Notes under the pieces: model-generated
Databases searched by the model: none
Seen by the model: only the letters and a program-made list of their open reading frames with translations
Told to the model about the DNA's origin: nothing
Part shown: positions 8,678-15,841 of the stretch, in pieces
Layout: each line of letters starts with the position of its first letter
Position numbering within the stretch: the stretch's first letter is position 1
Source of the DNA: Acidimicrobiaceae bacterium
Lineage (GTDB): Bacteria; Actinomycetota; Acidimicrobiia; Acidimicrobiales; Ilumatobacteraceae
Direction: 5' to 3'
NCBI GenBank assembly: GCA_024641005.1
Contig: JAHEDX010000037.1
Location: 1-39,003, forward strand
Length of the DNA: 39,003 nt
Made by a program: the position numbers and the translations under genes

Positions 8678-8710
8678 TTCAGGCAACCTTCAGCTTCGAC
8701 GTGGCAACAT
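8678..8710 (+). promoter_or_regulatory. TTCAG-type box 4 and -10 of the second regulator gene
   Basis: TTCAGG (8678-8683), five bases, TTCAGC (8689-8694), ten bases, CAACAT (8705-8710). It points at the response regulator starting at 8758 and suggests autoregulation. Together with box 3 on the other strand it makes a divergent, symmetrical control region. Confidence 0.7.
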
Positions 8711-8757
8711 CGGGTCGACCGGCACCAGGCGGGTCGACGAATCAGGAGGCCACAGCG

Positions 8758-9435
8758 ATGCGCTTGCTCGTCGTCGAGGACGAGAAAAAGCTGGCGATGT
8801 CGCTCAAGCGCGGGCTCGAGGCCGACGGATTCGCGGTCGATATCGCGCTCGACGGCACCGATGGCCTGTGGATGGCGACAGAGCATCCGTACGACGCGAT
8901 CGTGCTCGACATCATGCTGCCGGGCATCAACGGGTATCAGCTGTGCGGCCAGCTGCGCGACGCCGGCAACTGGACCCCGATCTTGATGCTGACCGCCAAG
9001 GACGGCGACCTCGACGAAGCCGAGGCGCTCGACACCGGTGCCGACGACTTCCTGCGCAAGCCATTCGCTCACGTGGTGCTCGTGGCCCGTCTCCGAGCGC
9101 TACTCCGGCGGGGGCAGCCCGAGCGACCGGTCGAACTCGTCGCCGGCGACCTTCGCGTCGATCCGGCCCAACGGCAGTGCCGCCGAGGCGATAGCGAGAT
9201 CGAGCTCACCTCGCGTGAGTTCTCGGTGCTCGAGTACCTGATCGCGAATGTCGGCGATGTGGTCTCGAAGCGAGACATGCTGGACCATGTGTGGGACTAC
9301 GACTTCGAAGGAGACCCCAACATCGTCGAGGTGTATGTCCGTCATCTTCGTCGCAAGATCGACGAGCCGTTCGGCACCGACTCGATCCAAACGGTCCGCG
9401 GGTCGGGCTACCGACTGATCGAAACCTCTTCGTGA
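8758..9435 (+). CDS. OmpR/PhoB-family response regulator, second two-component system
   Basis: A 225-residue regulator. Receiver domain: acidic pocket E7-D8, phosphoacceptor D51 in IVLDIMLPG, T79 in LMLTAKD, K101 in DFLRKPF. The DNA-binding domain (about 128-225) carries LTSREFSVLEYL, LDHVWDYDFEGDPN and YVRHLRRKID followed by TVRGSGYRL. It is close to the PrrA/MtrA/TcrA kind of actinobacterial regulator, but I give no symbol. The ATG is fixed by AGGAGG eight bases before it. It is coupled to its kinase by a GTGA overlap. Because a TTCAG box stands in front of this gene and another in front of the divergent exporter, this protein is the most likely ligand of those boxes (inference). Confidence 0.95.
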   Translation: MRLLVVEDEKKLAMSLKRGLEADGFAVDIALDGTDGLWMATEHPYDAIVLDIMLPGINGYQLCGQLRDAGNWTPILMLTAKDGDLDEAEALDTGADDFLRKPFAHVVLVARLRALLRRGQPERPVELVAGDLRVDPAQRQCRRGDSEIELTSREFSVLEYLIANVGDVVSKRDMLDHVWDYDFEGDPNIVEVYVRHLRRKIDEPFGTDSIQTVRGSGYRLIETSS

Positions 9436-10781
9436 AGGTACAGGTCCAGTCGGTTCGTGTGCGAGCGACGCTGGGTGCGTCGCTCGTCGTGTTGGTCGCC
9501 CTGTTGGTCGCGGGTGTCGCGCTCGCTACCACCCTTCGCAGCGCCCGGCTGGGCTCCATCGACACATCTCTCGAGTTGCGGGCGGTCGACATCGAGAGCC
9601 TCCTCGACGGCGGTGCCTCGCCGGCGAGTGTCGCGATCGAGAGCGACGAGGCCGGGCTGGTCCAGATCGCGGATGGTTCCGGCCGCATCGTGTCTGCGAG
9701 TGAGAACCTGGACGGCGAGCCGCTCGTGACGTCTCGCACCGGTGAATCGACCCGAACCGAGGAAGTCGCGGCGCTGTCCGACGAACGGTTTCGAATCCAC
9801 GTGCACCCGACCGACTCGGCCGCTGATTTCACGATCATCGTGGGAACCACCCTCGACGACCTCGAGCGGGATCAGCGTGTGTTGCTCGGCGCCTTGCTGG
9901 TCGGCGTCCCGGCGTTGATGGTCGTGATGGTCGCAATGGTCTGGTTCGTCGTAGGCCGGGCCTTGCGTCCGGTCGATGCCATCCGCGCCCAGGTCGCTGC
10001 GATCGGCGGCAAGCAGCTCGACCACCGCGTTCCCGTGCCGGCGGCGAACGACGAGATCGGCCGGCTCGCGGTGACGATGAACGCGATGCTCGACCGACTC
10101 GAGGACTCGAGCAATCGCCAGGCCCGATTCGTGTCCGACGCGTCTCACGAGTTGCGTACACCGATCGCGGTGATCCGGCACGAAGCGGAGGTGGCGCTCG
10201 CCGCCGCCGACCACGACGGATGGCGCGAGACGGCCAGGGACATCCTCGACGAGGACCTCCGCATGCAGCGTCTCGTCGACGATCTGTTGTTCATCGCCCG
10301 GCACGAACGTCCCGGGTCGGGCGAGACGGGTTCGGGCGGATCACTGATCGATCTCGACGACCTCGTGTTGGCCGAAGTGGCACGCGGTCCGTCCCCCAAG
10401 ACCATCGATGTCACTGGGGTATCGGCAGGCCAGGTTCGCGGCAACGCCGACCATCTCGGTCGCGTGGTACGCAACCTGCTCGACAACGCCATGCGGCATG
10501 CCGTCGCGGCGGTAGCGCTACACGTGAGCAGCGAGGACGGATTCGTCGTACTCGACGTCGACGACGACGGGCCGGGGGTGCGCGACGACCTCCGCGAGCG
10601 GATCTTCGAGCGATTCGCGCGGGCGGACGACGCACGGACCCGAGAGGACGGCGGTTCAGGGCTCGGGCTGGCGATCGTGCTCGAGATCGTGACCGACCAT
10701 GGCGGCACCGTGTCCGTCCAGCGCAGCGCCTGGCTGGGAGGCGCGCGGTTCACGGTGAAGCTCCCCGACGCCAGGGCCTGA
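9432..10781 (+). CDS. Sensor histidine kinase, second two-component system
   Basis: A 449-residue membrane kinase. Helix 1 at about 13-34, extracytoplasmic sensor at about 35-150, helix 2 at about 151-175, HAMP domain to about 228, phosphoacceptor H239 in the canonical HELRTP box, N-box LLDNAMRH, and ATPase glycine boxes DDDGPGV and GGSGLGLAIV. The GTG start overlaps the regulator stop. The sensor region contains no domain I recognise. With the divergent exporter it resembles the drug- or envelope-stress-sensing modules common in Gram-positive bacteria, but the signal is not known. Confidence 0.95.
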   Translation: MKVQVQSVRVRATLGASLVVLVALLVAGVALATTLRSARLGSIDTSLELRAVDIESLLDGGASPASVAIESDEAGLVQIADGSGRIVSASENLDGEPLVTSRTGESTRTEEVAALSDERFRIHVHPTDSAADFTIIVGTTLDDLERDQRVLLGALLVGVPALMVVMVAMVWFVVGRALRPVDAIRAQVAAIGGKQLDHRVPVPAANDEIGRLAVTMNAMLDRLEDSSNRQARFVSDASHELRTPIAVIRHEAEVALAAADHDGWRETARDILDEDLRMQRLVDDLLFIARHERPGSGETGSGGSLIDLDDLVLAEVARGPSPKTIDVTGVSAGQVRGNADHLGRVVRNLLDNAMRHAVAAVALHVSSEDGFVVLDVDDDGPGVRDDLRERIFERFARADDARTREDGGSGLGLAIVLEIVTDHGGTVSVQRSAWLGGARFTVKLPDARA

Positions 10782-10867
10782 CGGCGCTCGCGTCGAATGG
10801 GCGTGCAGCTCGAACCCGCACAGGTCGGGTTCGGGAACCGCAGGGCGGTGCGGGACGTCTGAATCGT

Positions 10868-11281
10868 GTGAAGCGGCTGCTCCTACTCGTCGCTGTTGCC
10901 GCCCTCGCGAACACGGGGTGTGGTGGCACCGGAGATTCGTCGACGGTGGGTACCACCGTGCCGGCGGATACGGGCCATCTCGAACTCATCGCCCTGGCGG
11001 GTCCGGTCTGCCCGGTCGAGACTGATCCGCCCTCACCCGACTGCGCGCCCCGGCCCGTCGGCGATGCGGTCGTGATCGTCACCGACGTCGACGGCTCGGA
11101 AGTCGCGCGGGGAGCTACGGCGGTCGATGGCACGCTCTCGCTCGCAGTCCCGGCCGGCGAGTTGACGGTCGCCGCACAAGCAGTTGACGGCCTGCTCGGC
11201 ACGGCGCCACCGATCACGGTCGTGATCGTGAACGGCCAGACGCTGAATCTCACGCTCGACTACGACACCGGAATCCGCTGA
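10868..11281 (+). CDS. Small secreted lipoprotein with a carboxypeptidase-regulatory-like fold
   Basis: About 137 residues. A basic start (KR), hydrophobic core and a cysteine at about 17 (ALANTGC) suggest a lipoprotein signal, although Asn at -3 is unusual for a lipobox. The mature part reads as one small beta domain (GDAVVIVTDVDGSEVARG, then VPAGELTVAAQAVDG), similar to carboxypeptidase-regulatory/CNA-B-like repeats. Two further cysteines (VCPVETD and DCAP) could form a disulfide. The GTG at 10868 begins the signal peptide; the ribosome site is weak. It lies 86 nt after the kinase and 24 nt before the sigma-factor gene, so it may belong to either unit. I cannot name a function. Confidence 0.7.
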   Translation: MKRLLLLVAVAALANTGCGGTGDSSTVGTTVPADTGHLELIALAGPVCPVETDPPSPDCAPRPVGDAVVIVTDVDGSEVARGATAVDGTLSLAVPAGELTVAAQAVDGLLGTAPPITVVIVNGQTLNLTLDYDTGIR

Positions 11282-11305
11282 GCGAAGCGCGAGGGGATGG
11301 GGGAC

Positions 11306-11866
11306 ATGGCCACTGCCGATCTCGATCGACGAGCACGGTTCGAATCCGTCGTCGACGTCGTGTACGAACCGCTCCAGCGCTACCTCGGACGACGCGCCGA
11401 CGCGGCCGATGTATCCGAGGTGCTCAACGACTCGTTGCTGGTGATCTGGCGTCGCTTGGAGCACGTGCCGAGCGACGACCCGCTTCCCTGGTGCTACTCC
11501 GTCGCCAAGCACTGCCTCGCCAATCATCGACGCAGCGCGCAACGCCGACTCCAGCTCGTCGGCCGGGTCGCCGCTCAGCCCGGCATGTCAGAGGGCGTCG
11601 TCCGGCACCCGGCCGACGGCGGTGATCACGACACCCTCGAACTGGCACTGCTCGAGCTCGACGAGCCGGATCGGGAACTGATCCGACTCTGGGCGTGGGA
11701 ACAACTCGCCCCGCGCGAAATCGCGATCGTGCTCGACACCACCCCGAACGCTGTCAGCCTCCGACTCAAGCGAGCGAAAGACAAGATCATTTCTTCGATG
11801 GACCGACAGAATTCCGCGTTTGCCGGACAGGAAGGGTTCGGACACGGAAGGGAGCATCGGCCATGA
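11306..11866 (+). CDS. ECF-type RNA polymerase sigma factor
   Basis: About 186 residues. Region 2 spans roughly 10-80 (YLGRRADAADVSEVLNDSLLVIWRRL, then the -10-recognition helix around WCYSVAKHCLANHRR). Region 4 spans about 110-165 (LDEPDRELIRLWAWEQLAPREIA, recognition helix TPNAVSLRLKRAKD). It lacks the extra domains of group 1-3 factors. The ATG at 11306 has GAGGGG nine bases before it; ATG 11297 is possible but its ribosome site would be too close. The stop overlaps the start of the following membrane protein gene (ATGA), the usual layout of an ECF sigma and its membrane-bound regulator. I see no obvious GGAAC/GTT self-promoter upstream. Confidence 0.9.
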   Translation: MATADLDRRARFESVVDVVYEPLQRYLGRRADAADVSEVLNDSLLVIWRRLEHVPSDDPLPWCYSVAKHCLANHRRSAQRRLQLVGRVAAQPGMSEGVVRHPADGGDHDTLELALLELDEPDRELIRLWAWEQLAPREIAIVLDTTPNAVSLRLKRAKDKIISSMDRQNSAFAGQEGFGHGREHRP

Positions 11867-12528
11867 ACGACGAGCTGCGCGAACAACTCGGACGACTCGA
11901 CCCGATGCACCCCGGCGTGCCCGTCGAATCAGCGGCGACGCCGTCGTCCCGAACCCGATTGGAGCAGATCATGAACACCCCACTTCTCGACCAACCCACC
12001 ACCGACCCGACCTCGGACCAGCCCGGCGCCATCCCGGTCGCCACGCGCACCACGGCCGAGGCCCGTCGGCGTCGCAACTGGATCGTCCTCGGCGGTGCGG
12101 CCGCCGCCGCCATCGCGGCGATCGGCAGTGCCGTGATCATCGGCGACTTCGGTGGGGGCGGTGCCAACCAGGTGGCCTCGGGGCCGCCCCTCGAACTGTC
12201 GCTCGGCGACAGCAACGTGATGTCGTCGTGCATCATGTTCGACGTGGCGATCCTCGCCGACATGTCGCCCGCCTTCGCCGGAACAGCGACGTCGGTCGAG
12301 GGCAGCTCGGTCACGCTCACGGTCGACCGTTGGTACACCGGAGGCGACGCCGACACCGTGGTGCTGCAGGGGTCCTCCGGCACGCCGGCCTTGATCGACG
12401 GCTTCGAATTCGTCGTCGGTCAGCAGTACCTGGTCACCGCAGCCGACGGCATCGTGAACTTCTGTGGCTACAGCGGCCCCGCAACGCCCGAGCTGACGGC
12501 AGCGTTCGACGCCGCCTTCCCCGGCTGA
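11863..12528 (+). CDS. Single-pass membrane protein, possible anti-sigma factor
   Basis: 221 residues in three parts: a cytoplasmic N-terminus of about 70 residues that starts MNDELREQLGRLDPMHPGVP, one membrane helix at about 73-94, and an extracytoplasmic part of about 125 residues with two cysteines (CIMFD and FCGY) that may pair. The N-terminal LDPMHPGVPV pattern recurs, in my memory, in proteins encoded next to ECF factors in high-GC actinobacteria. No zinc-binding HxxxCxxC motif is present, so it is not a ZAS-type anti-sigma. The four-base overlap with the sigma gene supports joint function; the regulatory role is inference. Confidence 0.8.
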   Translation: MNDELREQLGRLDPMHPGVPVESAATPSSRTRLEQIMNTPLLDQPTTDPTSDQPGAIPVATRTTAEARRRRNWIVLGGAAAAAIAAIGSAVIIGDFGGGGANQVASGPPLELSLGDSNVMSSCIMFDVAILADMSPAFAGTATSVEGSSVTLTVDRWYTGGDADTVVLQGSSGTPALIDGFEFVVGQQYLVTAADGIVNFCGYSGPATPELTAAFDAAFPG

Positions 12529-12551
12529 ACCTCACGAAGCGAAGTTGGTGC

Positions 12552-12583
12552 AGCGCGGCATCGGACGTGTCCGATGCCGCGCT
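12552..12583. terminator. Strong bidirectional hairpin between convergent genes
   Basis: A perfect 14-bp stem (AGCGCGGCATCGGA at 12552-12565 with its complement at 12570-12583) closes on the four bases CGTG. It lies in the 65-base gap between the convergent membrane-protein and thioesterase genes and can fold from either transcript. There is no U-run. Confidence 0.75.
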
Positions 12584-12593
12584 CACCTGTGTG

Positions 12594-13415
12594 TCAATCG
12601 CTGCGCCGACGACGCAGCAACACCTCCTGGGCGATCGTCGCGACGTGTACGCCGTGCTCGGACAGCACGTCGCCGGTCACCAGGCCACGCGCTCCCGCCA
12701 GTCCGTGCGATCGTGTGTCGAACCAATGCCACTCGTTGGGATGGCATTGGCGGTGGAACCAGATCGCGTGGTCGAGGCTGGCTCCCTGGAATCGATTGCG
12801 GTCACTGGTGTCCCCCTTGAAGTCCGGATGCGGCGACCTGGCTGCCCGCGACGGTGCAGCATCCGACATGAAGGCGAGTGCGCAGGTGTGATCGATCGGG
12901 TCGTCGCCCACGTCGGCGGTCAATTGGATCCAGTAGCCGAGTCGGCCGTCGGGTGACTCCACAGCGCGGCGGTCGAGCAGCTTTCCCCACGAATAGTCCT
13001 GCAACGACGGGTCGTCCGGCCGCGGCAGCCCCTCGGGGATCGATGCCGGCTGGGAATCTGCTTCGTCCTCGTCACGCTGGAACGACACCGACAGGTTGAG
13101 GATCGCCCCGGCCGATTGCCTCGCCACGACTTGGCGTGTGCTGAAGGATCGCCCGTCGCGCAGGCGCTCGACCTCGTACCTGATCGGCTCGTTCGGCGAA
13201 CCCGGACGGATGAAGTACGAGTGCAGCGAATGGACCGCGCGGTCGGGATCGACGGTGGCAGCGGCAGCACGGGTCGCCTGCGCGATCACCTGGCCACCGA
13301 ACAGACGCGAGCCCCAGGGATAACGGGCCGCGATCCCGACGAAGGTGTCGGGCCCGTGCGATTCGAGCTCGAGGAGGTCGCGGAACTCGACGTCACCGAT
13401 GTGTGGGGCTGTCAC
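12594..13415 (-). CDS. tesB: Acyl-CoA thioesterase II
   Basis: A 273-residue double hot-dog thioesterase that cleaves acyl-CoA to free fatty acid and CoA. Recognisable segments are RLFGGQVIAQA (about 35), VHSLHSYFIRPG (about 60), IRYEVERLRDGRSFSTRQV, and the C-terminal half with LAFMSDA, SLDHAIWFHR and VATIAQEVLLR. By comparison with E. coli TesB (Asp204, Thr228, Gln278) the active site would be Asp, Ser and Gln, with Ser replacing Thr. The GTG at 13415 has no ribosome site but lies six bases after a -10-like hexamer, so the mRNA is probably leaderless. It is the last gene of a minus-strand oxidation group. Confidence 0.93.
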   Translation of the reverse strand: MTAPHIGDVEFRDLLELESHGPDTFVGIAARYPWGSRLFGGQVIAQATRAAAATVDPDRAVHSLHSYFIRPGSPNEPIRYEVERLRDGRSFSTRQVVARQSAGAILNLSVSFQRDEDEADSQPASIPEGLPRPDDPSLQDYSWGKLLDRRAVESPDGRLGYWIQLTADVGDDPIDHTCALAFMSDAAPSRAARSPHPDFKGDTSDRNRFQGASLDHAIWFHRQCHPNEWHWFDTRSHGLAGARGLVTGDVLSEHGVHVATIAQEVLLRRRRSD

Positions 13416-13421
13416 GGCAGC

Positions 13422-13451
13422 AGTATCGCTGTCGCCGGCGCAGATCGACAA
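13422..13451 (-). promoter_or_regulatory. Leaderless promoter of tesB
   Basis: TTGTCG (13451-13446), an 18-base spacer, GATACT (13427-13422), then six bases to the GTG at 13415. The whole promoter lies in the 61-base gap between the oxidase and thioesterase genes, so tesB can be transcribed on its own. Confidence 0.6.
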
Positions 13452-13476
13452 GATGCGGGGAACGAGCGGCCGCCGG

Positions 13477-15168
13477 TCACCACTGCAGCGCGGCCGGCGC
13501 TCCGACCGGCACCGACGGAGCGACAGGGCTGATCGGTTCGAGTGGTCGGTAGGCAGCACCGAGCTCGGGACGTTGATCCCTGTCTCCGTAGTTGGGCCAG
13601 TAGGCCATGGCCCGTTCGGCCTGGGCGGTGATCGTGAGCGACGGGTTGACGCCGAGGTTGGCGCTGATCGCCGACCCGTCGGCCACGTGCAACCCGGGGT
13701 GCCCGAAGATCCGTTGGTACGGATCGATCACGCCCGTTTCAGGGGACGAGCCGATCACACAGCCACCGAGGATGTGGGCGGTGATCGGCACGTCGAGCAC
13801 CGCCTCGTTGACCGAACCGAACGCGTCGCCACCCATGATGTCCGCGGCGTGTCGGGCTGCGTCGACCGCCTCGGGGATGAACGAGGGATTGGGTTCGCCG
13901 GTGCCCTGTTCGGACCGAAGCCGGACGCCGTTGCGGCGTTGCTTCCAACGCAGGTTGATGCTGTTGTCGCGCCCCTGCATGACGAGCAGGATCACGGTGC
14001 GCTCGGACCAACGGTGTACCGACAGGCTCCGCACGAATCGGATCGGATGCCGGAGGACTTCTCCCAGGAAGCGCACCTGACGGGGCATCCGGCCCTCCCC
14101 ATCGACGAGCACCGTGGCGAGCAGGCCCATCGAGTTCGACCCGGTGGGGTAGCGGACCCCCTCGATGTGGGTGTGTTCGTTCGGATGGATCGACGCGCTG
14201 ATTGCCAGCCCTGCCGAGTAGTCGGCGTCGGTTCGGTCGCGCGTCGAGGCCCCGGGGATCGACTCCGAGTTAGTGCGCACCAGTTCGCCGAGTCGATCCG
14301 AGATGTGGGGGAGCCGGCCCCGTGACTTGAGCTCGGCGAGCAGCTTGACGGTGCCGAGCACCCCAGCCGAGAACACGACCTGCGCCGCGGTGTGACGCTG
14401 GATCGAGCGTCCGCGGCGCGGACCGGGTCGCTCGGACACGATCTCGTAGCCGCCGTCGGGGAGAGCGATGAGATCGGTGACCTGCCGCTCGGGCAGCACC
14501 GCCGCCCCTGCCCGCTCGGCAAGATGGAGATAGTTGCGATCGAGCGTGTTCTTGGCGCCGTGACGGCATCCGACCATGCACCCCCCGCAGCGGATGCAGC
14601 CCGTTCGGTCGGGGCCGACCCCGCCGAAGTACGGATCGGGCACCTTCACGCCTGACTCGCCGAGGTACACGCCGACCTCGGCCGGGTGGTAGGTGTGACC
14701 GACACCCATGCGTTCCCCGATCGCGCGGATCACGTCGTCGTTGGGGGAGTCGTCGGGCGCGGTCGTGACTCCGAGCATCTGCTTGGCCTGGGCATAGAAC
14801 GGCGCCAGTTCCGATCGCCAATCGCTGATGTGGGCCCACTGCCGGTCGGCATAGAACTGGTCGAGCGGCTCGTAGAGCGTGTTCGCATACACGAGCGATC
14901 CGCCGCCGACTCCGGCACCCGAGAGCACCAGTACATCGCTGAGCAATGTGATCCGCTGGATGCCGCGCATCCCCAATCGGGGAGCGAACAGGAACTTGCG
15001 CAGATTCCAATTGGTGGCCGGGTAATCCCCGGCATCGAACCGACGGCCGGCTTCGAACACGGTGACGCGGTACCCCTTCTCGGAGAGGCGCAGCGCCGAT
15101 ACCGAGCCGCCGAACCCACTGCCGATGACCGCGACGTCGGTGTCGAAGCGGCGCGTGGAGGTTCCCAT
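13477..15168 (-). CDS. choD: ChoD-like GMC oxidoreductase (putative cholesterol oxidase)
   Basis: A 563-residue flavoprotein that closely follows M. tuberculosis ChoD (Rv3409c) as I remember it, along its whole length. FAD-binding GSGFGGS at about 16-22, LSGAGVGGGSLVYANTLY at about 82, DPYFGGVGP, the cysteine-rich segment GCIRCGGCMVGCRHGAKNTL at about 189-208, RTNSESIPGA, GSNSMGLL, and the C-terminal AHILGGCVIG and DGSAISANLGVNPSLTI. ChoD-type proteins are annotated as cholesterol oxidases, but their true substrate is debated. The ATG is supported by GGAAG a few bases upstream. It follows the nitroreductase gene by ten bases on the same strand and is probably co-transcribed with it. Confidence 0.93.
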   Translation of the reverse strand: MGTSTRRFDTDVAVIGSGFGGSVSALRLSEKGYRVTVFEAGRRFDAGDYPATNWNLRKFLFAPRLGMRGIQRITLLSDVLVLSGAGVGGGSLVYANTLYEPLDQFYADRQWAHISDWRSELAPFYAQAKQMLGVTTAPDDSPNDDVIRAIGERMGVGHTYHPAEVGVYLGESGVKVPDPYFGGVGPDRTGCIRCGGCMVGCRHGAKNTLDRNYLHLAERAGAAVLPERQVTDLIALPDGGYEIVSERPGPRRGRSIQRHTAAQVVFSAGVLGTVKLLAELKSRGRLPHISDRLGELVRTNSESIPGASTRDRTDADYSAGLAISASIHPNEHTHIEGVRYPTGSNSMGLLATVLVDGEGRMPRQVRFLGEVLRHPIRFVRSLSVHRWSERTVILLVMQGRDNSINLRWKQRRNGVRLRSEQGTGEPNPSFIPEAVDAARHAADIMGGDAFGSVNEAVLDVPITAHILGGCVIGSSPETGVIDPYQRIFGHPGLHVADGSAISANLGVNPSLTITAQAERAMAYWPNYGDRDQRPELGAAYRPLEPISPVAPSVPVGAPAALQW

Positions 15169-15178
15169 TTCAGGCTTC

Positions 15179-15700
15179 CTACGGCGTCGACGGTTCGAGG
15201 ACGAAGACCCGGACCTCGCGACCCGAGATCCGTTCGCGGTACTTGGCGTAGCCCGGATAGACCTGTGACGCAGCAGTCATCGCGATGTCGAACTCGTCAT
15301 CGCTGGCGTGTCGTGCGATCGTGGCGACGCGTCGATCCCGGTATTCGACCGTGGCGTGAGGATCGGCCTCGAGGTTGAACACCCATCCCGGTGTGTTGGT
15401 CTGGCCGAAGTTCGTACCGATGATCGCCAGATCGTCGCCGACGGGAACGGCGAGCAGCGGCATGGTTCTGGCAGATCCGCTCTTGGCGCCTGTGGTGGTG
15501 ACCATCAGCACAGGCAGGCCGGCGAGGATGCTCGGCACCGTGACCCGGCCCTTGCTCCAGGCGAAGAGCCGCCGATCCGCGTGATGCAGCACCTTCGAGA
15601 ACGCCCAGGCGCCCGGGCGACTCGACGCGACGTGTTGCATGCCGCGCTGGACCGCGTTGCACGGCTGAACTTCATATCCGATCGCTTCTGTGAGCCCCAT
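15179..15700 (-). CDS. Deazaflavin (F420)-dependent nitroreductase family protein
   Basis: A 173-residue protein of the DUF385/Ddn family. It shows the family pattern of an N-terminal helix followed by a split beta-barrel: GRVTVPSILAGLPVLMVTTTGAKSG (about 51-75), RTMPLLAVPVGDDLAIIGTNFGQTNTPGW (about 78-106), NLEADPHATVEYRDR and YPGYAKYRERISGREVRVFVL at the end. These proteins use F420H2, and some bind fatty acids, menaquinone or sterol-like compounds. AGGAA six bases before the ATG fixes the start. The 5' untranslated region is unusual: a hexamer microsatellite ends ten bases before the ATG. Ten bases separate it from the ChoD-like gene downstream. Confidence 0.9.
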   Translation of the reverse strand: MGLTEAIGYEVQPCNAVQRGMQHVASSRPGAWAFSKVLHHADRRLFAWSKGRVTVPSILAGLPVLMVTTTGAKSGSARTMPLLAVPVGDDLAIIGTNFGQTNTPGWVFNLEADPHATVEYRDRRVATIARHASDDEFDIAMTAASQVYPGYAKYRERISGREVRVFVLEPSTP

Positions 15701-15710
15701 AGTCGTTCCT

Positions 15711-15770
15711 GTCGGTGTCGGTGTCGGTGTCAGTGTCAGTGTCAGTGTCAGTGTCAGTGTCGACGTCGAC
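15711..15770. repeat. Hexamer microsatellite, ten units
   Basis: Plus strand: three GTCGGT, five GTCAGT and two GTCGAC units follow each other without a break (60 bases, every unit beginning GTC). The array lies in the leader of the nitroreductase gene and abuts a 14-bp inverted repeat. A six-base unit keeps frame and changes spacing by about half a helical turn per unit. Confidence 0.9.
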
Positions 15771-15823
15771 CGTTCTGTTCAGCAAACTGCAGCACCGTCC
15801 CTGCGAGACGCTGAACAGAACGG
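15770..15823. terminator. 14-bp inverted repeat after the monooxygenase gene
   Basis: CCGTTCTGTTCAGC (15770-15783) is exactly complementary to 15810-15823, with a 26-base middle that contains its own GCAG/CTGC stem. It starts 19 bases after the monooxygenase stop and lies upstream of the nitroreductase. A terminator is the simplest reading; an operator for the nitroreductase is the alternative. No U-tract is present on the minus strand. Confidence 0.55.
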
Positions 15824-15841
15824 GGTGTGGTGTCGGGTCTT

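Noticed and set aside
15711-15770. Possible CRISPR-like array
   Set aside because: Units are six bases with no spacers; it is a microsatellite.
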